Shown here: piece by piece, positions 43,981-53,900 of the stretch
Numbering within the stretch: the first letter of the stretch is position 1
Layout of the letters: each line of letters opens with the position of its first letter
Assembly (NCBI RefSeq): GCF_024448505.1
Contig: NZ_JAMOHV010000005.1
Span: 124,001 to 188,000, forward strand
Origin: Stutzerimonas degradans
GTDB lineage: Bacteria; Pseudomonadota; Gammaproteobacteria; Pseudomonadales; Pseudomonadaceae
Reading direction: 5' to 3'
DNA length: 64,000 nucleotides
Notes under the pieces: generated by a model
Database searches by the model: none
Told to the model about the DNA's origin: nothing
The model's input: only the letters and a program-made list of their open reading frames with translations
Translations under genes and position numbers: made by a program

Positions 43981-45603
43981 TCAGCGTGGGTACAGCGGCG
44001 GCAGCACGCCGGGTTCCTGCTCGGCGGCGGGAGTCTGCGCCGGCGGCAGGGTCTGGATCGCCTGCCAGAGCGCGTCGCCTTGCCAGCGCTGGCCGGTTTC
44101 GCTGTACAGGGCGCCGTTGAGGCCGTCGAGCGCATCGGACAGCGGCACGAAGCGCGCCGCCATATCGGCGAGGGTTTCCGGTTGCTGCCGCGCCCAGGCG
44201 TCCAGCGCCTGGCGGGTGGCCTGGGTGTCGTTGGCCTGGCAGGCCCGACGCAGGTCATCCAGCAGGCTGCGGGGGGTGGGCCCGGGCTGCAGGGTGCGCA
44301 CGGCCGGCTGGCGCCGTGCACGCCACCACAGCGCGAAGCCGAGTGCGGTGGTGAGCGCGAACAGCGCGGTGCTCAGCTGCCACGGCCAGAGCAGTGCGCG
44401 CGGACGGGTGCGCGTGCCGGCCGGCAGCGGTTCCAGCGGTGGCTGGTCGAGGTTGGCGTTGGGCGCGACCTGCAGGGTGCGCGCGGCGAGCGTGGTGCGT
44501 TCGAGACGATCCTCCAGGGTGTTCCACCAGACCACTTCGATGGCCGGCAGCCGCAGCTCACCGCTGCCGGTCGGAACCAGCGCCTCGCGTTCCTCGCGGC
44601 TGCCGATCAGGCCGTTGCTGTCGACCTCGTCGGCGAGGTTGGGCTGGTCTGGATAGCGCCGCAGGCCGGCGATACGCGCGGTGCCGATGGACGGCAGCTG
44701 CGCGCCGGACAGGCCTTCGGCCTTGAGCAGCAGGCTGCGGGTCAGGGCTTCGCCATGCATGGCCTGATCCGGCTCCGGGCTCCAGGCTTCCACCAGGGTT
44801 ACACGGGTGGCCGGCAGCCAGGGGGCGTCAGCCGGATAGCTGGCGGGCCTGGGCTTGACGTGCAGCGGGATGCTCGGCGACTTGACCTGGGTGGCCTTGC
44901 CCGGACGTGGGCCGAGCAGGGAACTGCCGCTGGCGACGGTGGTGGCGCTGAACAGCTGGCTGGGAATCAGCAGATCGCCGCTTTGCTGCGGGAACAGCGC
45001 ATAGCGGATCTCGATGACGCCGTGGCGCAGGCCGTTGATGGTCTTTTCGTAGGTGCGCGGCTCGCCGAGGCGCTCCACTCGCGCGTTCTGCATCTGCAAG
45101 GGTGACAGGTTGCTGTCGTCGTACAGCGACACGGAGTGGAAGATGCGCAGGGTGAGGATCACCTGCGCCTGAACGTAGACGCTGTCGCGGTCGAGGCTGG
45201 CGTCGATGAAGATCGGTGCCAGCTGGTCGCCGTCATCCGTGTTGCCCGAATCCTTTACCAGCAGCGTGATCGGCTCGCTGCGTAGCTCGCCCAGCTGCAG
45301 CGGCGGAATGACCAGCTGGCCGCTGCGCCGGGGGCGCAGGGTGGTGAGCCAGCGGGTGGTCGAGCGGGTTTCGCCCTGGACGTTGGACAGGCTGTTGAGC
45401 TGGCGGGTATCGAAGACCTCGAACAGCTCGTCCAGCGGCTGCAGGTCGGGCTTGCCGAAGACCGTGGCGTTGCGCACCTCGAGGGTCAGTTCGAGGGTTT
45501 CATCGAGGCTCAGCTGCGTGCGATCGACACTGGCATGCAGGTCCGCGGCGTGGCTCGGGACAGCCAGGAGAGCGAGCAGTACAAAGGCCATCAGGCGGAT
45601 CAT
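43981..45603 (-). CDS. batD: BatD-family protein (oxygen-tolerance protein)
   Basis: The 540-residue periplasm-facing protein has a signal peptide ending SHAADLHASVDRT, a long beta-rich BatD region (RTQLSLDETLELTLEV, TRPRRSGQLVIPP-like repeats LRPRRSGQLVIPPLQLGELRS), a membrane helix near residue 425 (LFALTTALGFALWWRAR), and a cytoplasmic tail. Bat proteins act with MoxR ATPases in envelope stress or metal-chelatase-like assembly, but the exact function is unsettled. I start it at ATG 45603, overlapping the batB stop by 4 bases. It is the last gene of the moxR operon. Confidence 0.88.
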   Translation of the reverse strand: MIRLMAFVLLALLAVPSHAADLHASVDRTQLSLDETLELTLEVRNATVFGKPDLQPLDELFEVFDTRQLNSLSNVQGETRSTTRWLTTLRPRRSGQLVIPPLQLGELRSEPITLLVKDSGNTDDGDQLAPIFIDASLDRDSVYVQAQVILTLRIFHSVSLYDDSNLSPLQMQNARVERLGEPRTYEKTINGLRHGVIEIRYALFPQQSGDLLIPSQLFSATTVASGSSLLGPRPGKATQVKSPSIPLHVKPRPASYPADAPWLPATRVTLVEAWSPEPDQAMHGEALTRSLLLKAEGLSGAQLPSIGTARIAGLRRYPDQPNLADEVDSNGLIGSREEREALVPTGSGELRLPAIEVVWWNTLEDRLERTTLAARTLQVAPNANLDQPPLEPLPAGTRTRPRALLWPWQLSTALFALTTALGFALWWRARRQPAVRTLQPGPTPRSLLDDLRRACQANDTQATRQALDAWARQQPETLADMAARFVPLSDALDGLNGALYSETGQRWQGDALWQAIQTLPPAQTPAAEQEPGVLPPLYPR

Positions 45604-47315
45604 CGATTCAGTTCCTGGCGCTTGCGTTGTTCGTAAAGGAATTTGCGGCGCAGCAGCTCGCCCGGATCGTCCGGAATCTGCCGTAGCCACTGCTCCATCG
45701 CCTGCTGGCGCTCACGGGCTGGCAGGTCTTCGAGCGGCGTTGCGGGGGCCTCGGTATCCGCCTCGGCTGGCGGCGGTTCGCTGGCCTGCGACGCGTTGGC
45801 GGGCGCTTCGCTGGCGCCCGGTTCGGCGTTGGGCGGCGGCGTTGCCGGCTGTGTGGTGTCCGGCGTGGTGGGGCTGGTCTGTGAGGTGGGCGGCGGCGGT
45901 GATGTGGCACCGGGTTGCTCGCCGGTTTGCGGCTGCTCGGGTGCTGACTCCTGCTGGCGCTGACGCAACAGTTCTTCGACCAGCGCCTTGTTGCGCTGTG
46001 CCGGCGCCAGGTCGGGTTGCCGCTCCAGCGCCTGTTCGTAGGCTTCGAGGGCGGCCTCCAGCTGTTCGCTGCGTGCCAGCGCATTGCCGCGGTTGTAGTG
46101 ATCGCTGGCGCTGTTGCCAGTGGCGAAGCGTTCGGCGGCGGCCGCGTATTCACCGGCACGGTAGAGCGCGATGCCTTGCCAGCGCGGGTCGTCGAAGCGT
46201 TTCGCGGCCTCGGCCGGTCGCTGCGCCTGCAGCAGGCGCTGGCCCTGCTGATCCGGGCGCAGCCAGAGGTCGGTGAACTCCAGGGCACTGGCCGGTTGCG
46301 GCTGCAGCAGCAGGAGCGGCAGGCAGAACAGCCAGCCGCGGCGCCCGGCGCAGGCGGCGAGCAGCAGCAGCGGCAGCAGCAGCCAGTAGCCCTGATCGAG
46401 CCAGGCGTCCAGGCGGGTGGTTTCGTCCTGTTTGAGCATGCCGCCGCTGGCCTCCAGCAGGCCGAGGTTGCGCAGGTCGGCATCGTCCAGGCGTGCCTGC
46501 TGGTAGCGGGCCCCCAGTTCGGCGGCGAAGCGGCGCAGACCGGCGTTGTCCAGCCGCGGGATGAGGATGGCGCCGTGTTCGTCCTTGAGGAAACTGCCGT
46601 CCTCGCCGGCGATCGGCGCGCCCTGTTCGCTGCCGATGCCGAGGATCGCCAGGCGCTCGCCGCGCCCGCCCAGCAGTTCGGCGATGTGTTGCTGCGCCGC
46701 ATCGTCGATCGCGCTGGTCATCAGCAGCAGTCGCCCGCGGCCCTGCGCGCCCTGTTCGAGCAGCGCCAGGCCTTGCGCCACGGCGAGGTCGGCGCGTCGC
46801 CCGGGTTCGGGCATCAGTGCAGGGCTCAGCACGTTCAGCAGGTTGGCGGTGGTGGCCAGGTCGTCGGACAGCGGCACCAGCGTGTGCGCGCTGCCGGCAT
46901 AGACGACCACGGCCGTCTGCGCGTCCGGGCGGCTTTCGATCAGGTCGAGCAGCTTGCGTTTGGCCTGTTCCAGGCGTGAGGGCGGGCTGTCGGCGGCAAG
47001 CATGGAGGGCGTCGTTTCGAGCAGCACCACCAGCGGATCGGCGCGTTTCAGGCTGGGTTGCTCCAGGCGCTGCCAGCTCGGCCCGAGCAGGGCCAGGCAG
47101 GCCAGCAGCCAGGCCAGCCCGAGGGCGACCCACGGCAGGCGGCTGTTGCGCAGGCGGCCGCGGGTTAGCAGCGCGGCGTGGAACGCCTCGGGAAGCAGGC
47201 GCTGCCAGCGGCCGATCTGCCGCTGGCGGTGCCAGAGCCGCCACAGCAGCCAGATCAGCAGCGGTACGATCAGCAGCCAGAAGGGCCGCAGCATATGCGG
47301 CCAGAACGCGCTCAT
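45600..47315 (-). CDS. batB: BatB/BatC-type VWA-TPR membrane protein
   Basis: The 571-residue protein begins with two membrane helices and a VWA domain (about 80-310). After two more helices near 320-350 come TPR repeats (about 375-450: GIALYRAGEYAAAAERFA, ASDHYNRGNALARSEQLEAALEAYEQAL) and a Pro/Glu/Thr-rich tail. It thus combines BatB and BatC. The VWA metal-site motif, usually DxSxS, reads ETTPSM, so the MIDAS lacks its key Asp and may not bind metal; the neighbouring BatA keeps an intact one. It overlaps batA by 4 bases and batD by 4. Confidence 0.9.
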   Translation of the reverse strand: MSAFWPHMLRPFWLLIVPLLIWLLWRLWHRQRQIGRWQRLLPEAFHAALLTRGRLRNSRLPWVALGLAWLLACLALLGPSWQRLEQPSLKRADPLVVLLETTPSMLAADSPPSRLEQAKRKLLDLIESRPDAQTAVVVYAGSAHTLVPLSDDLATTANLLNVLSPALMPEPGRRADLAVAQGLALLEQGAQGRGRLLLMTSAIDDAAQQHIAELLGGRGERLAILGIGSEQGAPIAGEDGSFLKDEHGAILIPRLDNAGLRRFAAELGARYQQARLDDADLRNLGLLEASGGMLKQDETTRLDAWLDQGYWLLLPLLLLAACAGRRGWLFCLPLLLLQPQPASALEFTDLWLRPDQQGQRLLQAQRPAEAAKRFDDPRWQGIALYRAGEYAAAAERFATGNSASDHYNRGNALARSEQLEAALEAYEQALERQPDLAPAQRNKALVEELLRQRQQESAPEQPQTGEQPGATSPPPPTSQTSPTTPDTTQPATPPPNAEPGASEAPANASQASEPPPAEADTEAPATPLEDLPARERQQAMEQWLRQIPDDPGELLRRKFLYEQRKRQELNR

Positions 47316-48331
47316 CGACGTCGCTCCAGAGCCGCGGCGAGGCGTTGCAGCGGCGCCTGCCAGAGATCGGCGGCGACCAGCAGCAGGCTGATCAGCAGCG
47401 CTGCGCTGAGCGGCCAGGCGTACAGCGGCTGGGCGATGCGGGCGCGGGCGGGCTGCTGCGCCGCTGGTTCGAGACGATCGAGGGTATCGCCGATGGCTTG
47501 CAGCTCGGCGCTCGAACGCGCACGGAAATAGCGACCTCCGGTGCGCTCGGCGATGGCCTGCAGGGTCGCCTCGTCCAGCTCCAGTCCGGGATTGAAGCCG
47601 AAGCGACTGAGCACGCCGCCTTCCTCGGCGTCGGCACCGATACCGATGGTGTGGATCTTCACCTGCTCATCGGCAGCCAGCTGTGCCGCGATCAATGGTG
47701 CGATCTCGCCGCCGTTGTTGGCGCCATCGGTGATCAGCACCAGCACCCGGCTGTGCGCTGGGCGCTCGCGCAGGCGCTTGACGGCCAGGCCGATGGCGTC
47801 GCCGATGGCGGTGTTGCTGCCGGCGATGCCGACCACGGCTTCGTCCAGCCAGGTGCGCACGGTGCGTCGGTCGAAGGTCAGCGGCGATTGCAGATAGGCC
47901 TTGCTGCCGAACAGGATCAGCCCGACGCGATCACCGTGGCGGGCCTCGATGAAGTCGCCGAGCAGCAGCTTGACCAGCTCCAGACGGCTGATCTGCTCGT
48001 CCTGCCATTGCATGTCGGGGTAATCCATCGAGCCGGACACGTCCACCGCCAGCAGCAGGTCGCGCCCGCTGGTGGGCAGCGGCAGCGGCTCACCAAGCCA
48101 TTGCGGGCGGGCGGCGGCGAACAGCAGCAGCAGCCAGATCGTCAGGTAGGGCAGCTGCTGACGCCACGCCGGAAGCGCGACCCGTGCGCGGCGGCCGGAC
48201 AGGGTTTCCAGCTCGGCGAGAAAACTCACCTTGAGCGCCGCTTCGCCGCTGTCGGCCGCGGGCAGCAGCCAGCGCAGCAGCCAGGGCAGCGGCAACAGCA
48301 GCAGCATCCACGGCCAGGCCAGCTCAAACAT
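47312..48331 (-). CDS. batA: BatA-type VWA-domain membrane protein
   Basis: The 339-residue protein has N-terminal membrane helices (about 5-25 and 60-78), a VWA domain with an intact MIDAS motif (LLAVDVSGSMDYPDM, then SNTAIGDAIG and ITDGANNGGE), and a C-terminal helix (AWPLSAALLISLLLVAADLW). VWA proteins paired with MoxR AAA+ ATPases are thought to work as substrate adapters. It overlaps the upstream DUF4381 gene by 8 bases. Confidence 0.93.
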   Translation of the reverse strand: MFELAWPWMLLLLPLPWLLRWLLPAADSGEAALKVSFLAELETLSGRRARVALPAWRQQLPYLTIWLLLLFAAARPQWLGEPLPLPTSGRDLLLAVDVSGSMDYPDMQWQDEQISRLELVKLLLGDFIEARHGDRVGLILFGSKAYLQSPLTFDRRTVRTWLDEAVVGIAGSNTAIGDAIGLAVKRLRERPAHSRVLVLITDGANNGGEIAPLIAAQLAADEQVKIHTIGIGADAEEGGVLSRFGFNPGLELDEATLQAIAERTGGRYFRARSSAELQAIGDTLDRLEPAAQQPARARIAQPLYAWPLSAALLISLLLVAADLWQAPLQRLAAALERRR

Positions 48332-48824
48332 GCTTGCGAATCCAGGTTTCGACGGCTTGTTCCAGCCCGTCGATGGCCTTGTCGTCGAGCCGGCATTCGG
48401 CGCGGTAGGAGCCTTCGACCAGCACCATCCAGCGGGTCAGGCCGGCGGCCGGGCAGCGGCTGTCGAGAAACGCCAGCCAGGCGCGACCGCTGAGCGTATG
48501 TGGGTGGTTGTCCGGGTAGCGCGTGCGGCACAGCCGCTTGAGCAGGGCGTTGAGCTGTTGCAGCCAGTGGCTCGCGGGCTGCCCGCCGTACGGCTTGATG
48601 AGCTTGGCCAGTTCGATCAGTGCGGCCTGGCGCTGCGGGTCCAGCGGCGCTTCGGCGGGTGCGCGGCGCGGGCGCACCCGCTGCAGCAGACGGTAGCGCT
48701 GGTGCCACAGACCGGCAAAAGTGCCGATCAGCAGCAGCGCCAGCAGCCACCAGCCCGGTGCCGGCGGCCACCAGGAAATCGCGGCCGGCAGGATCGGCGG
48801 TGCGAGCTGATCGAGCGGGTTCAT
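48324..48824 (-). CDS. DUF4381 single-pass membrane protein
   Basis: The 166-residue protein has one membrane helix (PGWWLLALLLIGTFAGLWH at about 24-43) and a helical cytoplasmic part (PQRQAALIELAKLIKPYGG, LSGRAWLAFLDSR). The short proline-rich start NPLDQLAPPILP is typical of this family in moxR/bat operons. I start it at ATG 48824, overlapping the DUF58 stop by 4 bases. Biochemical function is unknown. Confidence 0.88.
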   Translation of the reverse strand: MNPLDQLAPPILPAAISWWPPAPGWWLLALLLIGTFAGLWHQRYRLLQRVRPRRAPAEAPLDPQRQAALIELAKLIKPYGGQPASHWLQQLNALLKRLCRTRYPDNHPHTLSGRAWLAFLDSRCPAAGLTRWMVLVEGSYRAECRLDDKAIDGLEQAVETWIRKHV

Positions 48825-49780
48825 GCGTGTGCCCCCGCGTGCTGCACGCTGAGGTGTTCGCGCAGTTGTTCGACCGGGTCGCGCTGCGTGTCGAGCGGCA
48901 TCAGCGGCACGCGCAGGCGGTCGGCCAGGCGCTGCCAGCGAGTGCTGCGCGCCTCGCCCAGCTGACGGTAGGTCTGGCGCAGCGTGGCGTCGTGGGTGTC
49001 CAGCTCCAGTCGCGCGCCGCGCTCGGCGAAGCGCAGCAGGCCGGCGGCGGGGAGGGCGTGGTCGAGCGGATCGAAGACCGGCAGCAGCAGCAGATCGACG
49101 TGCCGCGCCAGCAGGCTGAGCTGCTGCTCGGCGGTGTCGGTCAGGGTGCGTTCGTCGCACAGGATCACCGCCAGACTGCCCGGACGCAGCACCTCCCGCG
49201 CGCGGCGCAGGGCCAGGCCGAAGGCATCCGCTTCGATGGGCGTATCGCTGTCGAGCCGGCCGTTGGCGCGGGCCAGGCGGTCGAGCAGTTGCAGCAGGCT
49301 CTGCTTGTTGCGCCGCGGTTTGATCTCGTGGTGCTCGGCGTTACCGAACACCAGCCCGCCAACCCGGTCGTTGTGCAGCAGCGCGGCCCAGCCGATCAGG
49401 CTGGCGGCCTCGGCGGCAAGCACCGACTTGAACACCCGCGCGCTACCGAAGAACAGCCGGCGGCTCTGTTCGACCAGCAGGTAGATGGGCCGCTCGCGTT
49501 CCTCGTGGAACAGCTTGGTGTGGGGCTCCTGGGTGCGCGCGGTGACGCGCCAGTCGATGGTGCGCACGTCGTCGCCGGCCTGGTAGACACGCACCTGATC
49601 GAAGTCCACGCCGCGCCCGCGCAGCTTGGAGTGATGCAGGCCGACCAGCGGGCTGCGCCGGTGCGGCGTGGAGAACAGCGGCACCTCGCGCACGCGATGG
49701 CGCAGGTCGATGAGTGCTTTCAGGCTGGTACGCACGCCGGTTTCGGCCGGCGGCGCGGAGGGCTGCGCGGCCGGGTGCAT
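48821..49780 (-). CDS. DUF58 domain protein
   Basis: The 319-residue protein contains the DUF58 signature SKLRGRGVDFDQVRVYQAGDDVRTIDWRVTARTQEPHTKLFHEE around residues 52-94, followed by a VWA-like fold (RPIYLLVEQSRRL). The VWA-like metal site is degenerate (EQSRR). It follows moxR directly, one base apart, the near-universal partner arrangement. Confidence 0.93.
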   Translation of the reverse strand: MHPAAQPSAPPAETGVRTSLKALIDLRHRVREVPLFSTPHRRSPLVGLHHSKLRGRGVDFDQVRVYQAGDDVRTIDWRVTARTQEPHTKLFHEERERPIYLLVEQSRRLFFGSARVFKSVLAAEAASLIGWAALLHNDRVGGLVFGNAEHHEIKPRRNKQSLLQLLDRLARANGRLDSDTPIEADAFGLALRRAREVLRPGSLAVILCDERTLTDTAEQQLSLLARHVDLLLLPVFDPLDHALPAAGLLRFAERGARLELDTHDATLRQTYRQLGEARSTRWQRLADRLRVPLMPLDTQRDPVEQLREHLSVQHAGAHA

Positions 49781-49781
49781 T

Positions 49782-50741
49782 TCAGGCGACCGCGACCACG
49801 TCGAGGATGCGCTGCAGCACGCGGTCCTGGTCGATGCCGGCGGCTTCGGCCTCGAACGAGAGGATCAGGCGGTGGCGCAACACATCGAAGAGCATGGCCT
49901 GGATGTCTTCCGGGCTGACGAAATCGCGTCCGGCCAGCCAGGCATGCGCCCGCGCGCAACGGTCGAGCGAGATCGAGCCGCGCGGGCTGGCGCCGTAGGC
50001 GATCCATTCGGCCAGCTCGGCGTCGTACTTGGCCGGGGTGCGCGTGGCCATGATCAGCTGCACCAGGTATTCCTCCACCGCGTCGGCCATGTACAGCCCG
50101 AGGATTTCCTTGCGTGCGGCGAAGATCGCCTGCTGGCTGACGCGGTGCTCCGGCGCGGTTTCGCCATTGATGGCCTCGCCGCGCGCCTGCTGCAGGATGC
50201 GACGCTCCACCGAGGCGTCGGGAAAGCCGATCTTGACGTGCAGCAGGAAGCGGTCGAGCTGCGCCTCGGGCAGCGGGTAGGTGCCTTCCTGCTCGATGGG
50301 ATTCTGCGTGGCCATGACCAGAAACAGCGGCGGCAGGTCGTAGGTGCTGCGGCCGATGCTGACCTGGCGCTCGGCCATCGCCTCGAGCAGCGCCGACTGC
50401 ACCTTGGCCGGCGCGCGGTTGATTTCGTCGGCCAGCACCAGGTTGTGGAAGATCGGCCCCTGCTGAAAGACGAAACTGCCGGTTTCCGGGCGGTAGATCT
50501 CGGTGCCGGTGATGTCCGCCGGGAGCAGGTCGGGGGTGAACTGGATACGGTGGAATTCGGCTTCCAGGCCTTCGGCCAGCTCCTTGATCGCGCGGGTCTT
50601 GGCCAGGCCGGGGGCGCCTTCGACCAGCATGTGACCATCGGCGAGCAGGGCGATCAGCAGACGCTCGATCAGGCGGTCCTGCCCGAGGATCTGGGTGGAA
50701 AGGAACTGTCGCAGCGCGATTATCGATTCACGATGATCCAT
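49782..50741 (-). CDS. MoxR-family AAA+ ATPase
   Basis: The 319-residue AAA+ chaperone-like ATPase has Walker A EGAPGLAKTRA (about 41-51), Walker B LVLADEINRAP (about 104-114), sensor ATQNPIEQEGTYPLPEAQLDRF and the C-terminal lid with ASPRGS. I start it at ATG 50741 (MDHRESIIALRQF) with GGAAG upstream. It heads a six-gene operon with short overlaps (DUF58, DUF4381, BatA, BatB/C, BatD) and probably remodels client proteins with their VWA domains. Confidence 0.94.
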   Translation of the reverse strand: MDHRESIIALRQFLSTQILGQDRLIERLLIALLADGHMLVEGAPGLAKTRAIKELAEGLEAEFHRIQFTPDLLPADITGTEIYRPETGSFVFQQGPIFHNLVLADEINRAPAKVQSALLEAMAERQVSIGRSTYDLPPLFLVMATQNPIEQEGTYPLPEAQLDRFLLHVKIGFPDASVERRILQQARGEAINGETAPEHRVSQQAIFAARKEILGLYMADAVEEYLVQLIMATRTPAKYDAELAEWIAYGASPRGSISLDRCARAHAWLAGRDFVSPEDIQAMLFDVLRHRLILSFEAEAAGIDQDRVLQRILDVVAVA

Positions 50742-50926
50742 CGTTTCAAGGCTTCCGGTGGGGAGGAAACGCCGGCGTGCCCGGCTGCTGGCGTGCGGCC
50801 CCGCGCCGCGCCGACGAGCGCGCACTTTACTGCATTTGCGGGCATCTGGACTAACGTTGAACCATGAGCCTGTGGCCTCGGTCACTACCGACGGTCCCCC
50901 TTTCTGCAAGCCAGATGGAGCATTTC
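50742..50926. promoter_or_regulatory. Divergent intergenic region moxR / gdhB
   Basis: This 185-base gap must hold both promoters. I could not assign a clear -35/-10 pair to either gene. Confidence 0.3.
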
Positions 50927-53900
50927 ATGGCGTTCTTCACCGCTGCCAGCAAGGCCGATTTCCAGCAGCAGTTGCAATCGGCGCTGGCACAACACGTAGA
51001 CGGACAGCTGCTTGCCCAGCTGGCGCTGTTCGCCGAGCAGTTCTTCGGTATCGTTGCGCTGGCCGAACTCACCGAGCGACGCATGAGCGATCTGGTCGGC
51101 TCGACCCTGGCCTCCTGGCGCCTGCTGGAGCGCTTCGAGCCGGAGCATCCGCAGGTGCGGGTATTCAATCCGGACTACGAGAAGCACGGCTGGCAGTCGA
51201 CGCACAGCGTGGTCGAGGTGCTGCACCCGGACATGCCATTTCTGGTCGACTCGGTGCGCATGGAACTGACGCGCCGCGGCTACAGCATCCACACCCTGCA
51301 GAATAGCGTGCTGCAGGTGCGCCGCGCGGCCGATGGCAGCCTGCTCGAGCTGTTGCCGGCGGATGTGGTCGCTGACGACAGCTCGGTCGAGTCGCTGATC
51401 TTCATCGAGATCGACCGCTGCGCCAGCCCAACTGATCTGCGTGAGCTGGAGCAGGCGCTGCTCGGCGTGCTGGCCGATGTGCGGCTGGCGGTTGGTGATT
51501 TCCATGCGATGAAGAGCAAGGTGGCGGAGGTGCGCACCCTGGTGCAAGCCGGCGATCTGGCCCAGCGCATCGATGGCGACGAGCTGGCGGAAATCGAGGA
51601 TTTTCTCGATTGGCTGGCCGATGATCATTTCACCTTCCTCGGCTACGAGGAATTCACTCTCAGCGACTCGCCCGAAGGCGGCTGCATTGTCTACGACGAG
51701 GGCTCTCTGCTCGGACTGTCGCGCAAGCTGCGGGTCGATCTGAGCGCTGAGGAACGCTCGCTGCTGCCGTCGTCGCTGGCTTATCTGCGCGAGCCGCTGC
51801 TGTTGTCGTTCGCCAAGTCGTCGACGCCCTGTCGCGTGCATCGTCCGGCTTATCCGGATTTCGTCTCGATACGGGAGTTCGATGCCCACGGCCAGGTCGT
51901 GCGCGAGTGCCGTTTCATGGGCCTGTTCACCTCGTCGGTGTACACGCAGAGCGTGCGGCGCATCCCCTACATCCGGCGCAAGGTCGATGCGGTGGTGCGG
52001 CGTTCCGACTTCGGCGGTTCGACGCATCTGGCCAAGGAGCTGGTGCAGGTGCTGGAGATGTTGCCGCGCGACGAGCTGTTCCAGGCTTCCGAGCGGGAGC
52101 TTTACGAGAACGCCGTGGCCATCGTGCAGATTCAGGAACGGGCGCGGTTGCGCCTGTTCCTGCGCTTCGATCCGTACCGGCGCTTCTGCTATTGCCTGGT
52201 CTACGTGCCGCGCGACAGCTATTCGACCGAGTCGCGCATGCGCATGCAGCAGGTTCTGCTGGATCGCTTGCAGGCCAGTGATTGCGAGTTCTCCACCTAC
52301 TTTTCCGAGTCGGTGCTGATTCGCGTGCAGTTCATCCTGCGCCTGGACCCCAGCCGGTTGCCGGAAGTCGATCCGCAACGGCTGGAGCAGGAAGTGCTGC
52401 AGGCCTGCCGCAGCTGGCAGGACGAGTACGCCGGGCTGGTGGTCGAACGCTTCGGCGAAGCGCAGGGCATCAACCTGCTCGGCGACTATCCCAAGGGCTT
52501 TCCGGCGGGCTACCGCGAGCGCTTCTCGGCGCAGTCGGCGGTGGTGGACATGCAGCACGTGCTCAGCCTGAGTGACGAGCGCCCGCTGGTGATGAGCTTC
52601 TACCAGCCGATCACCGCCGAGGAGAACCGCCTGCACTGCAAGCTCTACCACATCGATACGCCGCTGCCGCTGTCGGATGTGCTGCCGATCATGGAGAACC
52701 TCGGCCTGCGCGTGCTGGGTGAATTTCCGTTCCGCCTGCAGCACAAGAGTGGGCGCGAGTGCTGGATTCACGATTTCGCGTTTACCTATGCGGCAGGGCT
52801 GGAAATCGACCTGCTGGAAATCAACGAGCCGCTGCAGGATGCCTTCGTCAACATCAACAACGGCGCGGCGGAGAACGATGCCTTCAACCGCCTGGTGCTG
52901 ACGGCCGGCCTCACCTGGCGCGAGGTGGCGCTGCTGCGCGCATATGCGCGTTACCTCAAGCAGATTCGCATGGGCTTCGACCTGGGCTACATCGCCAGCA
53001 CGCTGCTCAACCACACCGATATCGCTCGCGAGCTGGTGCGCCTGTTCAAGATGCGTTTCTACCTGGCGCGCAAGCTCGGCGAGGATGACCTGGCCGACAA
53101 GCAACAGCGGCTGGAACAAGCCATCCTGACCGCGCTGGACGAGGTCGCGGTGCTCAATGAGGACCGCATCCTGCGGCGCTACCTGGCGCTGATCAAGGCG
53201 ACCCTGCGGACCAACTTCTACCAGCCGGACGCGAATGGCCGGGCCAAGGAGTACTTCAGCTTCAAGTTCGATCCGCGCGCGATCCCGGAAATGCCGCGGC
53301 CGATCCCGATGTTCGAGATATTCGTCTATTCGCCGCGCGTCGAGGGCGTGCACCTGCGGGCCGGCAAGGTGGCGCGCGGCGGTTTGCGCTGGTCCGATCG
53401 CGAGGAGGACTACCGCACCGAGGTGCTCGGCCTGGTCAAGGCGCAGCAGGTGAAGAACGCCGTGATCGTGCCGGGGGGTGCCAAGGGCGGCTTCATCCCG
53501 CGCCGCCTGCCGGCCGGCGGTTCGCGCGACGAGATCCAGGCCGAGGCGATTGCCTGCTACCGCATTTTCATCAGTGGTCTGCTGGATCTCACTGACAATC
53601 TCAAGGACGGCCAGGTGGTGGCGCCGGCCGGCGTGCTGCGCTATGACGCGGACGATCCCTACCTGGTGGTGGCTGCGGACAAGGGCACGGCGAGCTTCTC
53701 CGATATCGCCAATGGCATCGCCGCCGAGTACGACTTCTGGCTCGGCGACGCCTTCGCCTCCGGCGGCTCGGCCGGGTATGACCACAAGAAGATGGGCATC
53801 ACGGCGCGCGGCGCCTGGGTCTCGGTGCAACGGCACTTTCGCGAGCGCGGGATCGATGTGCAGCGCGATGCCATCAGCGTGATCGGCATCGGCGACATGG

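Noticed and set aside
50885-53836. 983-codon open frame on the minus strand opposite gdhB
   Set aside because: It is antisense to the conserved glutamate dehydrogenase, has no recognisable motif and has a composition typical of GC-rich shadow frames.
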